DNA from: an uncultured Alphaproteobacteria bacterium
GTDB lineage: Bacteria > Pseudomonadota > Alphaproteobacteria > Methylaequorales > Methylaequoraceae
Reading direction: 5' to 3'
DNA: 40,709 nucleotides
NCBI GenBank assembly: GCA_902526865.1
Contig: CABZMK010000012.1
Span: 1 to 40,709, forward strand
The notes under the pieces are model-generated. The model ran no database searches and was not told the origin of the DNA. It worked only from the letters and a program-made list of their open reading frames with translations. Every line of letters begins with the position of its first letter. The stretch's first letter is position 1. The position numbers and the translations under genes were made by a program. Below, piece by piece: positions 9,739-17,412 of this stretch.

Positions 9739-9924
9739 ATGGCACGAAATTTTAGATCTGTTAACAAAAAAAGTGTCCAACTTGACGTATTCTATGGTTG
9801 GGACGTTGATGTTAAACAATGGTTTATTGACATTAAAATGTCAGGATTTACTGGTGGAAACCTTGTGCAATGGTTTAAATCTGAATCTAACTACAAAAAA
9901 GTTTTAAAAAACTTTTTAGTTTAG
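9739..9924 (+). CDS. Small protein of unknown function (61 aa)
   Basis: The start is the ATG at 9739; a TTG nine bases upstream is also in frame. The peptide MARNFRSVNKKSVQLDVFYG is followed by WDVDVKQWFIDIKMSG and NLVQWFKSESNYKKVLKNFL. It is basic, rich in aromatic residues (three Trp), has no signal peptide or membrane segment and looks like a small folded domain with strands then a helix. It lies 76 bp after bioB and 23 bp before trmL on the same strand, so it may be co-transcribed with trmL. I do not recognise the family. Confidence 0.55.
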   Translation: MARNFRSVNKKSVQLDVFYGWDVDVKQWFIDIKMSGFTGGNLVQWFKSESNYKKVLKNFLV

Positions 9925-9947
9925 AGCAACTCGCTATAATCCAAATA

Positions 9948-10415
9948 ATGCATTCATTTGGAATTGTTCTTTTTAACCCAGAAATTCCTCCTAATACAGG
10001 TAATATAATTCGACTTTGTGCAAATACTGGTTGTTGTCTTCACTTGATTGAGCCAATGGGATTTAGTTTAAATGAAAAGTCTCTTAGAAGAGCTGGTATG
10101 GATTACGTTAAAGATGTAACAATATCTATTCATGAAAACATATTTGATTTTTTGAATAAAAACTTATTTAGTAGATACTTCATAGTTACAAAATATGGTA
10201 AACAAACTTACACAAAAAAAAAATACTTCAAAAATGATTGTTTTATATTTGGTTCAGAATCAAAGGGTATTCCAAAAGATATTTTAAATGAATTTGAGAG
10301 TCAAAAAAAAATATCAATTCCAATGATTCATGGAAGTAGAAGTTTGAATCTTTCCAACTCAGTTTCTATAGTCGTTTATGAAGCATTGAGACAAAATAAA
10401 TTTCAATTTTTATAG
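9948..10415 (+). CDS. trmL: tRNA (cytidine/uridine-34 2'-O)-methyltransferase TrmL
   Basis: SPOUT-class enzyme that 2'-O-methylates the wobble base of certain leucine tRNAs using SAM. At 155 aa it has the normal minimal length. The N-terminus carries the family signature FNPEIPPNTGNIIRLCANTG, the middle has FGSESKGIP, and the C-terminal trefoil-knot SAM site is IPMIHGSRSLNLSNSVSIVVYEALRQ. All expected motifs are intact. Its last 13 bases overlap the 3' end of the convergent methyltransferase gene. Confidence 0.95.
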   Translation: MHSFGIVLFNPEIPPNTGNIIRLCANTGCCLHLIEPMGFSLNEKSLRRAGMDYVKDVTISIHENIFDFLNKNLFSRYFIVTKYGKQTYTKKKYFKNDCFIFGSESKGIPKDILNEFESQKKISIPMIHGSRSLNLSNSVSIVVYEALRQNKFQFL

Positions 10416-11035
10416 ATTAAAAAGTAAATATCTTTTGAAGATGCATATGTATAATACTTTTCAATTTTTATGAAGTTACGTTTAAGCAAATCGAACATAT
10501 ACTGAACATTAGTATAATAAATATTATTTCTTATGTTTCTTTTTTTTTCAAATTGAAGATTGAAGGCTATGCCTAATCTACTTTTTTTTAGGCATTCCGA
10601 GAGATTATGAATAACATAACTTTCCCATGATTCGATGTTATCCGTTACAGCATAATTATATGTGCCAGACATTATAGAAACATCACAATGATTTATTGGA
10701 GAATTATTTAAATAAAAATTGAAATTAATGAATTTTTTTTTGCAGTAGTTTATCATCTGTTTGTTAATGTCATAACCTTCATATTCAAATATTATATTAT
10801 TTTCAGTAAAATAATTAAGTAATTCTGCGTAACCGCAACCCACGTCAGCGATCCTAAGTCGAGTATTGAATGAAAACTTTTTTAGTAAAGAGGTTAAAAC
10901 ATCAAAACGAATGTATTGTGATTTTTTACTATTCCAACATACTCCATAAGGAGTGAATCCGTTATGCTTTAGTGTTCTGTTGTAAGTATCTTGTAATAAA
11001 AAATTATAATATTTGAAAAGTAATTTTTTTTTCAT
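10403..11035 (-). CDS. Class I SAM-dependent methyltransferase, substrate unknown
   Basis: A 210-aa protein with the SAM-binding glycine motif RIADVGCGYAELL at about residues 62-74, followed by an acidic ribose-binding position in FEYEGYDINKQMI. The segment HCDVSIMSGTYNYA corresponds to motif post-I/IV. The C-terminus is basic and aromatic. No membrane segment or signal peptide is seen. It converges on trmL and their ends overlap by 13 bp, so there is no room for a terminator. There is no operon partner that hints at the substrate. Confidence 0.8.
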   Translation of the reverse strand: MKKKLLFKYYNFLLQDTYNRTLKHNGFTPYGVCWNSKKSQYIRFDVLTSLLKKFSFNTRLRIADVGCGYAELLNYFTENNIIFEYEGYDINKQMINYCKKKFINFNFYLNNSPINHCDVSIMSGTYNYAVTDNIESWESYVIHNLSECLKKSRLGIAFNLQFEKKRNIRNNIYYTNVQYMFDLLKRNFIKIEKYYTYASSKDIYFLIYKN

Positions 11036-11105
11036 TAAAATTTACTAATAAAATTGTTTTAAAAATTAGATTACAGTAATATATAAAATATAGAATAGGA
11101 TTAGT

Positions 11106-11273
11106 ATGAAATTAATTAACTTTGCAATAAAATCAGCTTTTGTTACAGGAGCATTAACTGCTGGAGCCTTCATAACTGGTGCGACAATTGGAATGCTAGT
11201 GAATAAAGAAAAAGTTTTTGACAAGTTTAAAAAAATGCAAATAAAAAAAAATGACTCAGCTTCCACAAAATAG
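11106..11273 (+). CDS. Small membrane protein (55 aa)
   Basis: The start is ATG at 11106. The sequence runs MKLINFAIKSAFVTGALTAG then AFITGATIGMLVNKEKVFDK and ends in a Lys-rich cytoplasmic-looking tail. There is one glycine/alanine/threonine-rich hydrophobic stretch (about residues 11-32), consistent with a single transmembrane helix and a positively charged C-terminus, similar in layout to YtxH-like small proteins. I cannot name a family. The minus strand is also open here, but this plus-strand frame has the membrane-protein pattern and lies in line with the next small gene. Confidence 0.55.
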   Translation: MKLINFAIKSAFVTGALTAGAFITGATIGMLVNKEKVFDKFKKMQIKKNDSASTK

Positions 11274-11326
11274 CTTGATTTTGATAAATTAATTACAAGT
11301 TATATAAAAAATAAAAGGAGATAAAC

Positions 11327-11479
11327 ATGACTAAATTTTTAATAGCATTATCTTTTTGTGTTTCAACAGTTCTTTTCTCTAATTATTCCGAAGCTGCACA
11401 TTGTAGTGGAGGTCATAAAGAAATTAAAGAAACCAGCGACGAAACTACAGAAACTACAAAAGAAACCAAATCAAACTAA
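11327..11479 (+). CDS. Small secreted protein (50 aa)
   Basis: The start is ATG at 11327, preceded by AAAAGGAGATAAAC, one of the best ribosome-binding sites in the window. Residues 1-24 form a signal peptide (MTKFLIALSFCVSTVLFSNY, then SEAA). The mature part, HCSGGHKEIKETSDETTETT plus a KETKSN tail, is short, hydrophilic and Thr/Glu-rich, with a His-Cys-His cluster that could bind metal. It is followed at once by a strong terminator. The good ribosome-binding site, signal peptide and terminator make it a convincing gene although it is very short. Function unknown. Confidence 0.7.
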   Translation: MTKFLIALSFCVSTVLFSNYSEAAHCSGGHKEIKETSDETTETTKETKSN

Positions 11480-11482
11480 ATT

Positions 11483-11509
11483 AAAAGGCAGTTTTATGCT
11501 GCCTTTTTT
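11483..11509 (+). terminator. Rho-independent terminator after the 50-aa secreted protein
   Basis: A perfect 9-bp stem (AAAAGGCAG with CTGCCTTTT, loop 11492-11498) runs into a T6 tract. It begins four bases after the stop codon of the small secreted protein and ends only four bases before the ATG of the photolyase-like gene. An in-frame ATG at 11496 lies inside its loop and is not a credible start. Confidence 0.85.
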
Positions 11510-11513
11510 CAAC

Positions 11514-12671
11514 ATGATTCCCCCAAATTATCAATCTGCAAAATCAAAACTAGATGAATTTATAGAGAATGGGCTAAAAAACTATTCTAAACATAGAAAC
11601 TTCGACAATGGTCCTGAAAAAAGAAGTAATGTATCTTCTTTGTCACCTTTTATAAAAAGAAGAATACTTCATGAAAGAGAAGTAATCACATCTTGTCTAG
11701 AAAAATACAATTTTCAATTAATTGAAAAATTTATTCAAGAAGTTTTCTGGAGAACCTACTGGAAAGGTTGGTTGGAAAGTAGACCTGAAGTTTGGAATGA
11801 TTATATAGATAATTTAAATACCTTAAAAAAAGACCTCAATGGTTCAAATATAGAGAAAGATTATGAAAAAGCTGTAAACTCTAGAACAGGAATAGAGTGT
11901 TTTGATTTTTGGTCAAACGAGTTAACTAAAACCGGATATCTTCATAATCATTCAAGAATGTGGTTTGCAAGTATTTGGATCTTCACATTAAACCTTCCTT
12001 GGGAACTAGGAGCAGATTTTTTTTATAAAAATCTATTAGACGCAGATGCTGCGTCTAATACATTGTCATGGAGATGGGTATCTGGTCTCCATACAAAAGA
12101 CAAAGTTTATTTAGCAAGAGAAGAAAATATTGAAAAATTTTCAAAATTTCGCTTTAAAGATAAACAGATCTTAGCAAAAAGATACAAAGCAAAAGAATAC
12201 AAATTTTATGAATATAATGAGTGTTCTTTTTCTAATGAAAAATTTGAAAATATTGAATATTACTTAATAAATCAAAATAACTTAATTTATGATGAATCTC
12301 TATTAAAAAAATTAGAGAAATCAACGTTTTTATATTTAAATTTACTCCCATATTCTGGAAATAGTAAAATTAAACAAGATTTTGAATCATCTGCCGTTGA
12401 GGAATACTTAAATTGGCTTATAGAAAATAAAATAGAAGTCAAAATTATAAACAGCGAAGATGAGTTAAATTCGTTAGTTAATGGTTCTGCATTACTAACT
12501 CCTTATCCATCAATTGGTTATGAAAAAGACAAATTGAGTGAGCTAAAAAAAGAAAATAAAATTAATCTCAAATATCTTTATGATTCATATGATTTGTTAT
12601 GTTGGCCATATGCTAAATCAGGTTTCTTTAAGTTTAAAAACAAAATAGAAGATTTTATAAAAGCAATTTAA
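11514..12671 (+). CDS. Photolyase/cryptochrome FAD-binding-domain protein lacking the N-terminal antenna domain
   Basis: The 385-aa protein corresponds to the FAD-binding domain of DNA photolyases and cryptochromes. Visible landmarks are SSLSPFIKRRILHEREVI, EVFWRTYWKGWLESRPEVW, GYLHNHSRMWFASIWIFTL and the flavin-contact motif DADAASNTLSWRWVSG. The usual N-terminal Rossmann antenna domain (WFRxDLRxxDN) is missing: the protein begins only about 45 residues before the first FAD-domain motif. After the FAD domain comes an extra region of about 130 residues (YLNLLPYSGNSK to GFFKFKNKIEDF) with alternating strands and helices. Repair activity is uncertain; a light sensor or a permuted photolyase are alternatives. 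The ATG follows a terminator by four bases and has no Shine-Dalgarno sequence, so expression would need read-through or a leaderless mRNA. Confidence 0.8.
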   Translation: MIPPNYQSAKSKLDEFIENGLKNYSKHRNFDNGPEKRSNVSSLSPFIKRRILHEREVITSCLEKYNFQLIEKFIQEVFWRTYWKGWLESRPEVWNDYIDNLNTLKKDLNGSNIEKDYEKAVNSRTGIECFDFWSNELTKTGYLHNHSRMWFASIWIFTLNLPWELGADFFYKNLLDADAASNTLSWRWVSGLHTKDKVYLAREENIEKFSKFRFKDKQILAKRYKAKEYKFYEYNECSFSNEKFENIEYYLINQNNLIYDESLLKKLEKSTFLYLNLLPYSGNSKIKQDFESSAVEEYLNWLIENKIEVKIINSEDELNSLVNGSALLTPYPSIGYEKDKLSELKKENKINLKYLYDSYDLLCWPYAKSGFFKFKNKIEDFIKAI

Positions 12672-12886
12672 GTAGCCTAGTTTTTTTTAAGAAAATTCAA
12701 AACAAAAATTGTTGTGTAAGCAGTCATGTTATTAATCTTAGTTGAAAAGATATCATTTAAGAAAGTCAAATAAACAAATTCTTTCAAATATCTTTTATAT
12801 AATGTTAATAATTTGTATTTTTATTACAGACATTTATGATGCTATTAGTAAATTAAATTAAAAATTTAAAATATTTGTATTTAAAG

Positions 12887-13111
12887 ATGAAAAATAGAAG
12901 ATTGATAATATTCGCCTCAATCATGTCATTTTGCACCAGCACTTTTGTTTCTGCATTCATAGTATTTATAAAAATAGGTTTACAAACAGATTTTCTAGCA
13001 AAATGGTTTGAGAGATTTTTAATAGCTTGGCCTGTAGTTTTTTTTTGTATAATTATTTTTGTTCCATTAATAAACGCATTTCTTGATAGGTACTTAAAAA
13101 ATGAAAATTAA
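12887..13111 (+). CDS. DUF2798-type two-helix membrane protein
   Basis: The 74-aa protein from the ATG at 12887 has two transmembrane helices, RLIIFASIMSFCTSTFVSAF and WPVVFFCIIIFVPLINAFL. They are separated by FLAKWFERFLIAWP and followed by a basic end. This pattern (R-L-I at the start, K-W in the loop, A-W-P before helix 2) matches the DUF2798 family of unknown function. The TTG at 12875 gives four extra residues but adds nothing conserved. The end overlaps the start of the cupredoxin gene by 11 bp, so the two are probably translated together. The 215 bp upstream hold no gene that I can see. Confidence 0.75.
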   Translation: MKNRRLIIFASIMSFCTSTFVSAFIVFIKIGLQTDFLAKWFERFLIAWPVVFFCIIIFVPLINAFLDRYLKNEN

Positions 13112-13583
13112 TTTTTACATTTTAATTAAGATTCTAATTATCACTACATTTTCCTCTAAAACACTACAATCTAAAAATCTAGGTGACTTGACAAAACAAG
13201 AACCAATAGAAATGAATATTCAATTAGGTGGAAAAATTGGAAAAATGCATTTTTTTTTCCCAAATGTTCTTATCTTTAAGACTGGAAAACTTTACAAATT
13301 AAAAATTATTAATACTAGTAAATCAAAACATTATTTTTCATCATCTAACTTTTCAAAATCAATCTTTACTAGAAAAATTCAAATTAATAAAAATGACGAA
13401 AAAGTTGCCGAGGTGAAAGGTAATATTTCAGAAATTGAAGTTTTTCCCAATAATGTAGTCGAATGGTGGTTTGTTCCAATTAAAACTGGACAATTTGATG
13501 ATTTAATCTGTTCTGTAAAAGATTTACAAACGAATAAAAAACATTCAGAAATGGGAATGGTTGGAAAAATAATAATTGAGTAA
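13101..13583 (+). CDS. Secreted cupredoxin-like (type I copper) protein
   Basis: The 160-aa protein has a signal-like hydrophobic N-terminus (residues 3-17) and then a beta-rich domain. Probable type I copper ligands are His77 (SKHYF), Cys137 (LICSV), His148 (KKHSE) and Met153 in HSEMGM, which fits the Cys...His-x3-Gly-Met ending of plastocyanin/azurin-like proteins. MHFFFPNVLIFKTGKLYKLKIIN and VVEWWFVPIKTGQF match the conserved strands before those ligands. It would carry electrons or copper in the periplasm. The Cys-to-His spacing of 10 residues is longer than in classical plastocyanin. It overlaps the DUF2798 gene by 11 bp. Confidence 0.8.
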   Translation: MKINFYILIKILIITTFSSKTLQSKNLGDLTKQEPIEMNIQLGGKIGKMHFFFPNVLIFKTGKLYKLKIINTSKSKHYFSSSNFSKSIFTRKIQINKNDEKVAEVKGNISEIEVFPNNVVEWWFVPIKTGQFDDLICSVKDLQTNKKHSEMGMVGKIIIE

Positions 13584-13616
13584 AAAATAATAATACATAT
13601 ATAGAATTAAACTAAA

Positions 13617-14246
13617 ATGTATTATAATAACTATCTGGGGAGTGTGTTAAAAGTGGATGAAAATTATTCCATTCAAGCAAAAAATCTTTTAGATAACCTT
13701 GTAGACGAGTATAAAAATTTAATAAAGGATATTCATAAAATCGATATTGTTGTCAAACAAATAAAATCAATAAGAGTCAAAGTCAACAACAGAACAAGAT
13801 GGATAAGTGAAGTTGCGAATATAACTAAAGAGGTAGCTAATAAGAAAGTCAAAATTTTAATTTATAGTGATGATTATCTTTCAGCTATTGAAGATGAAAT
13901 TAAGCAGCTAAATTTAAACTTTGAAACTAACGGACAATTTATTGAAGTATTTCAACCTGATTTTTCATATAACGATTTGATGACTCTAGTTGATGATATT
14001 GAAACAAAAAAAAATAAAACTCTTTCAAAATGCAGTAAAGCTAAAATGGACCCAGTTATCAGATCAAAGCATGCAGTCGAAAATGAATTTATTGACCTTG
14101 CGATTGCAAGAAAAACTTCAAATAATTGCCAAAAAATGTTCGAGGAAAATGAGGGAATCATAAGAAAGCTCACATTAGAAAAAATAAAAAGTATTCTTGG
14201 GCACGAATATTTTAAAAAGTTTGAAAAAGAAGGTTTGCTTAATTAA
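13617..14246 (+). CDS. Divergent ribosome-recycling-factor-like protein
   Basis: The 209-aa protein is not a housekeeping RRF, but its middle and C-terminal parts follow the RRF layout. WISEVANITKEVANKKVKIL resembles the beta region 'plxqvAxvtve..rtlkI'. YSDDYLSAIEDEIKQLNLNF resembles 'fdxsxxxaiekAIxxsxLgl'. FIEVFQPDFSYNDLMTLVDD resembles 'irvxxPxltxerrxdLvk', and a long closing helix follows. The arginines that RRF uses to grip the ribosome (RTGRA near the N-terminus and RNxRRDA in the long helix) are not conserved here. The N-terminal helix also differs. It may be a paralogue acting on stalled or hibernating ribosomes, or a protein that only shares the fold. The assignment rests on pattern matching by eye. 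Confidence 0.5.
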   Translation: MYYNNYLGSVLKVDENYSIQAKNLLDNLVDEYKNLIKDIHKIDIVVKQIKSIRVKVNNRTRWISEVANITKEVANKKVKILIYSDDYLSAIEDEIKQLNLNFETNGQFIEVFQPDFSYNDLMTLVDDIETKKNKTLSKCSKAKMDPVIRSKHAVENEFIDLAIARKTSNNCQKMFEENEGIIRKLTLEKIKSILGHEYFKKFEKEGLLN

Positions 14247-14451
14247 CAAAATTTTACCTACAATAATTACAAATTACATCTTAATTAAACTTAGCAATAA
14301 TTTTTAATCACCCACCACTTTCAAATTTTAATTTACCGTATTTGATTTTCCCAACATTATGACTAAAACTTATCTTATGCTAAATATAATTTCTCAAAAA
14401 TCTAAGATTTATATTCATGATTTATTAATTTTAATTTAATTTATTATCATC

Positions 14452-15222
14452 GTGAAAAATTATTATCATATTTTAGGTCTTTCTTTTGAATCATCTCCAG
14501 AGAAACAACTTATCGAGGCAGCATATAAAGCATTAGTTAAACTTTATCATCCAGATGTTTATAATGGAGATAAAAAAAGTTTGAGTCGAAAGATCCGTGA
14601 AATTAATGAGTCATATGAAACTCTAAGTAATGAAGCAAAAAAAAAAGTTTATGATGAAAAACTGAAAAATTTTCACATGAGTAAATCATTTGATTATTCA
14701 GACCAAGAGTTCGAGGATAAAGATATATTTAATAAAAAATATGTTGATGATGATTGGGAAATAGCATTATTAGTTTATCCAGAACTCGAAATAAAGAAAA
14801 GGAAATTATCAAAATATAGTCAGAAGCTAAGTTTTCAATTTCAATTCTATTTGCTAGAAACAAAAGAATTTTATAAATTTGAAATAATTACGGAAAGATT
14901 TATCAATGCATTTCTAGAGAGAAAGTTTGGCACGTCAACAAAAATAAAATTGTTTTCAAAAATACTAATCGAAAATGGATTTAGGAAAAATGCTATATAC
15001 TTAAATAAACTCATTAAAGTTTTAGGTTCAAAAAGTGAAGACAGAATAATCAAAACTTTTTTCAAACAATTTCCTGATTTACAAGATTATTTATCAGAAG
15101 AAATGAAATTTTATAAAAAAATAATAAAAGGTGAAACCAATAATTCTGAAAGTAAAAAAGTTCTTATTTTATTTCTTATAGTTTTATTAATTCTATTTTT
15201 TTTTACTATTGTAAATAGTTAA
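14452..15222 (+). CDS. Tail-anchored J-domain (DnaJ-like) protein
   Basis: The 256-aa protein starts with GTG. Residues 1-68 form a J-domain (NYYHILGLSFESSPEKQLIE and HPD at 33-35, ending in YDEKL), which would stimulate a DnaK-type ATPase. There is no G/F region, zinc finger or substrate-binding domain of DnaJ, so it is a type III J-protein. The middle is helical and charged. The last 20 residues (VLILFLIVLLILFFFTIVNS) form a C-terminal membrane anchor, suggesting that it recruits DnaK to the inner membrane. The 205 bp before it contain no gene that I can identify; a TATAAT lies at 14385-14390 without a clear -35 box. Confidence 0.85.
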   Translation: MKNYYHILGLSFESSPEKQLIEAAYKALVKLYHPDVYNGDKKSLSRKIREINESYETLSNEAKKKVYDEKLKNFHMSKSFDYSDQEFEDKDIFNKKYVDDDWEIALLVYPELEIKKRKLSKYSQKLSFQFQFYLLETKEFYKFEIITERFINAFLERKFGTSTKIKLFSKILIENGFRKNAIYLNKLIKVLGSKSEDRIIKTFFKQFPDLQDYLSEEMKFYKKIIKGETNNSESKKVLILFLIVLLILFFFTIVNS

Positions 15223-15311
15223 TAAATGATTTTGTTTAGATTTTAGTTAAAAATCATGTATCGTATAAACCAATTAAGTTGATACTTAAATTATAATTGA
15301 CGGAGATACTA

Positions 15312-16028
15312 ATGGTAAACAACGTGAGTGCTGAAAAAAAAAACAATCAAAAAAGAATTTTTGGAATTGAATCCGATATTAACTCAAATAAAAAACTAAT
15401 TCTAGAATCAAGACTTCTAATTGAGGAAAATAGGGCCATGATCTTAAATAATTACTCTGCAGCTTATGCTGGTAACAGAAATCTGGCTTTGATGAACACA
15501 AATGAAATCTACGAGAATAGAAAGTTTATAATTTCAAAAATTAAAGTAAAGGGAGAATTACAAGAGGAGTTTATTGACGTTGAAAAAAATAAAGCAAATC
15601 TTGACTTCATGAGACATCAATCAAAAGTTAATTCTGCTAATTTAGAAATCAGCAATGAAATGGCAGAAATAAATTCAAAACTAATTGAAATTAATACGAA
15701 AATAATGGAAACAAATCAATTAATATTCGAATTTAATAAGACTCAAATTAAGAGAAATAAGCAACTTTTAAAGAAAAAAATTGATGAATCAAAAATTACT
15801 GACGAATCAAATGAGTTAGTAAGAAAGCAAAATAAAGAAACTATGCATATGTTAGAAAACAATGAAAAACAAAATAAAGATTCCATGCACAAACTTGTTG
15901 AAAAATCAAAAAATAATTCGAACGACTTGGCTGAAAATAGAGTTGAAATTCATAAAAGAAGAGATTCTATAATGTCAAATAACAATACAATTCAAATAAA
16001 CAGATCAAAGATTTTCTTTAGCTCTTAA
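15312..16028 (+). CDS. Long coiled-coil protein with asparagine-laddered heptads, function unknown
   Basis: Starting from the ATG at 15312 (GGAG at 15302-15305 gives the ribosome-binding site), the protein has 238 residues, almost all helical and Asn/Lys/Glu-rich. Five successive heptads carry Asn at the same position (INSKLIE, INTKIME, TNQLIFE, FNKTQIK, RNKQLLK). Earlier heptads show a related ENR/GNR/ENR spacing. Near the C-terminus two 14-residue units, KQNKETMHMLENNE and KQNKDSMHKLVEKS, are a tandem duplication. There is no signal peptide or membrane segment. Such buried Asn positions favour a defined oligomer. The gene converges on the TerB-like gene with only six bases between stops. 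I do not recognise the family. Confidence 0.7.
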   Translation: MVNNVSAEKKNNQKRIFGIESDINSNKKLILESRLLIEENRAMILNNYSAAYAGNRNLALMNTNEIYENRKFIISKIKVKGELQEEFIDVEKNKANLDFMRHQSKVNSANLEISNEMAEINSKLIEINTKIMETNQLIFEFNKTQIKRNKQLLKKKIDESKITDESNELVRKQNKETMHMLENNEKQNKDSMHKLVEKSKNNSNDLAENRVEIHKRRDSIMSNNNTIQINRSKIFFSS

Positions 16029-16034
16029 TAAAAT

Positions 16035-17069
16035 CTATGAATTGAGATTTGCTTCTACGTCTTTCCTAGCTCCTTCAGACTCAACGTCTGATATGTCAAG
16101 TCTTCTCACCCATTTCCTTATTAACATCATCTCGTTGTCGTCAATTTCTGATTCGCTAGATAATATTTTTTCCCAAAGAAATTCAACTAACTCATACTTT
16201 TCTCTATACACTTCAACTTTTTCAACTTTCTTTGTTATTGAATAGTTAAATTTTTTTTCAATAATAGCAGTCATTACATTGCTTGAAATATTAAATTGAT
16301 CGCTAAATATATTTTTCAACAAAGCAAGGTCATCAGAAGAGATTTTTCCATCAATTCTTGAACACTCCGTTAACATTAAAGAAAGTAAGACTGTTTTTTC
16401 AAAAGCTTTAAGTTTATTATATGCTACTTTTCCAGTTTCAATAGCAGTAATAGCTTTCATAATTTTAGCCCTTTCGTTTCCAGTTTTTTTTGTATCATTA
16501 AGGCTTTGTTTCTCTAATCCAAATTTTTCAGCACTATTCTCAATAAGATCAATCTCGAAATCCTCTTCCTCTCCAACTGATAAAATCTTTTCCCAGATAA
16601 AAGTAAACATTTGAATTAAGTCACCCTCTAAAAATTTACTCTTTAATGTTTCTAAAACATCAGGATCTTTTTCTTGGTCAAGTAATGCGTATACGTATTC
16701 TGAATCAATTTCAAATTTTTTGGTAAGAGTTTGAATAAACTTGTCTTTAAAATTAGCATTATCCTTGAGACTAGAAATTGATGAAGATTTTAAGATTGAT
16801 GCTGCCACATATTTTCTCTCTTCAATTGACAGGGTGCCGAAATAAATTTTATTTGCATCATTAATGAAATGTTCAACTTCAGATACACTTTTATCCACGG
16901 ACGAGCTGTTTACTTCTTTCCCATCATTAGAAATTTCACTAAGTTGGTTAACAATTTTACATGACTCAATTTCTCCAATAGGGCTCATGGTACGTTTAAG
17001 TAAAGCATCATCTATGTGAGACTCGTCTTTAATCTCAATTATTGCTTCAATCTTAATTTTTTTTACCAT
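16035..17069 (-). CDS. TerB-like protein with two tandem TerB-type helical domains
   Basis: The 344-aa cytoplasmic protein starts from ATG 17069 with AAGGGA upstream; a TTG eight codons earlier is less likely. It holds an acidic N-terminal region and two copies of a helical TerB-like unit. Copy 1 ends FIWEKILSVGEEEDFEIDLIENSAEKFGL and copy 2 ends FLWEKILSSESEIDDNEMMLIRKWVRRLDI, clearly homologous to each other. Copy 2 also contains RIDGKISSDDLALLKNIF, the acidic DGxxxxxE-type segment of TerB. TerB family proteins are linked to tellurite and phage stress and bind metals. This gene lies downstream of the PEPCK-like gene and opposite the coiled-coil gene, so the three may belong together. The precise role is unknown. 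Confidence 0.7.
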   Translation of the reverse strand: MVKKIKIEAIIEIKDESHIDDALLKRTMSPIGEIESCKIVNQLSEISNDGKEVNSSSVDKSVSEVEHFINDANKIYFGTLSIEERKYVAASILKSSSISSLKDNANFKDKFIQTLTKKFEIDSEYVYALLDQEKDPDVLETLKSKFLEGDLIQMFTFIWEKILSVGEEEDFEIDLIENSAEKFGLEKQSLNDTKKTGNERAKIMKAITAIETGKVAYNKLKAFEKTVLLSLMLTECSRIDGKISSDDLALLKNIFSDQFNISSNVMTAIIEKKFNYSITKKVEKVEVYREKYELVEFLWEKILSSESEIDDNEMMLIRKWVRRLDISDVESEGARKDVEANLNS

Positions 17070-17274
17070 TTTTTTTTCATATCCCTTACTCAAGATATAT
17101 CACAGTAAGAGATTATTCTTATTTATTTAATCTTAAGATACAAGAACAATAATTTATTTAGCTCCAACTTCAATAACTTTACTTTAAAATAATCTCGAAC
17201 AAAAAAATAGAAACCTTAGTTAGTTTATTTCAAGATTTAAAAGCTTTTTGAAACACCTTGTATTTTAATCCTTA

Positions 17275-17328
17275 GTTACCTTCAACTCATTATTAAAAGG
17301 TAACATAAGCTAGAAGTGAGATGAGTTG
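17275..17328. other. Interleaved inverted repeats with pseudoknot topology in a 343-bp gene-free stretch
   Basis: The stretch 17070-17412 contains no gene that I can support. Within it, GTTACCTT (17275-17282) is complementary to AAGGTAAC (17297-17304), and the directly following CAACTCAT (17283-17290) is complementary to ATGAGTTG (17321-17328). The order A-B-A'-B' means the two 8-bp stems either exclude each other or form an H-type pseudoknot. On the minus strand this would lie about 205-260 nt before the TerB-like start, in its possible leader. Neither strand has an adjacent T tract, so it is not a simple terminator. Confidence 0.4.
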
Positions 17329-17412
17329 CACCGAAAATACAAAAAACATAAGATGAAAGAGAAATATTCTTCTGTAATAAAAGAAATCACAAAAAATATT
17401 GAAAGTATAAGT

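Noticed and set aside
11066..11266. Minus-strand 66-residue frame
   Set aside because: It is antisense to the 55-aa membrane protein, which has the better coding pattern and position.
11358..11513. In-frame N-terminal extension of the antenna-less photolyase
   Set aside because: It covers the 50-aa secreted-protein gene in another frame and the terminator, and shows no antenna-domain sequence.
13952..14173. Minus-strand 73-residue frame
   Set aside because: It is the shadow of the RRF-like gene with no feature of its own.
17070..17093. TTG start for the TerB-like protein adding eight residues
   Set aside because: No ribosome-binding site is visible, whereas the ATG at 17069 has AAGGGA upstream.
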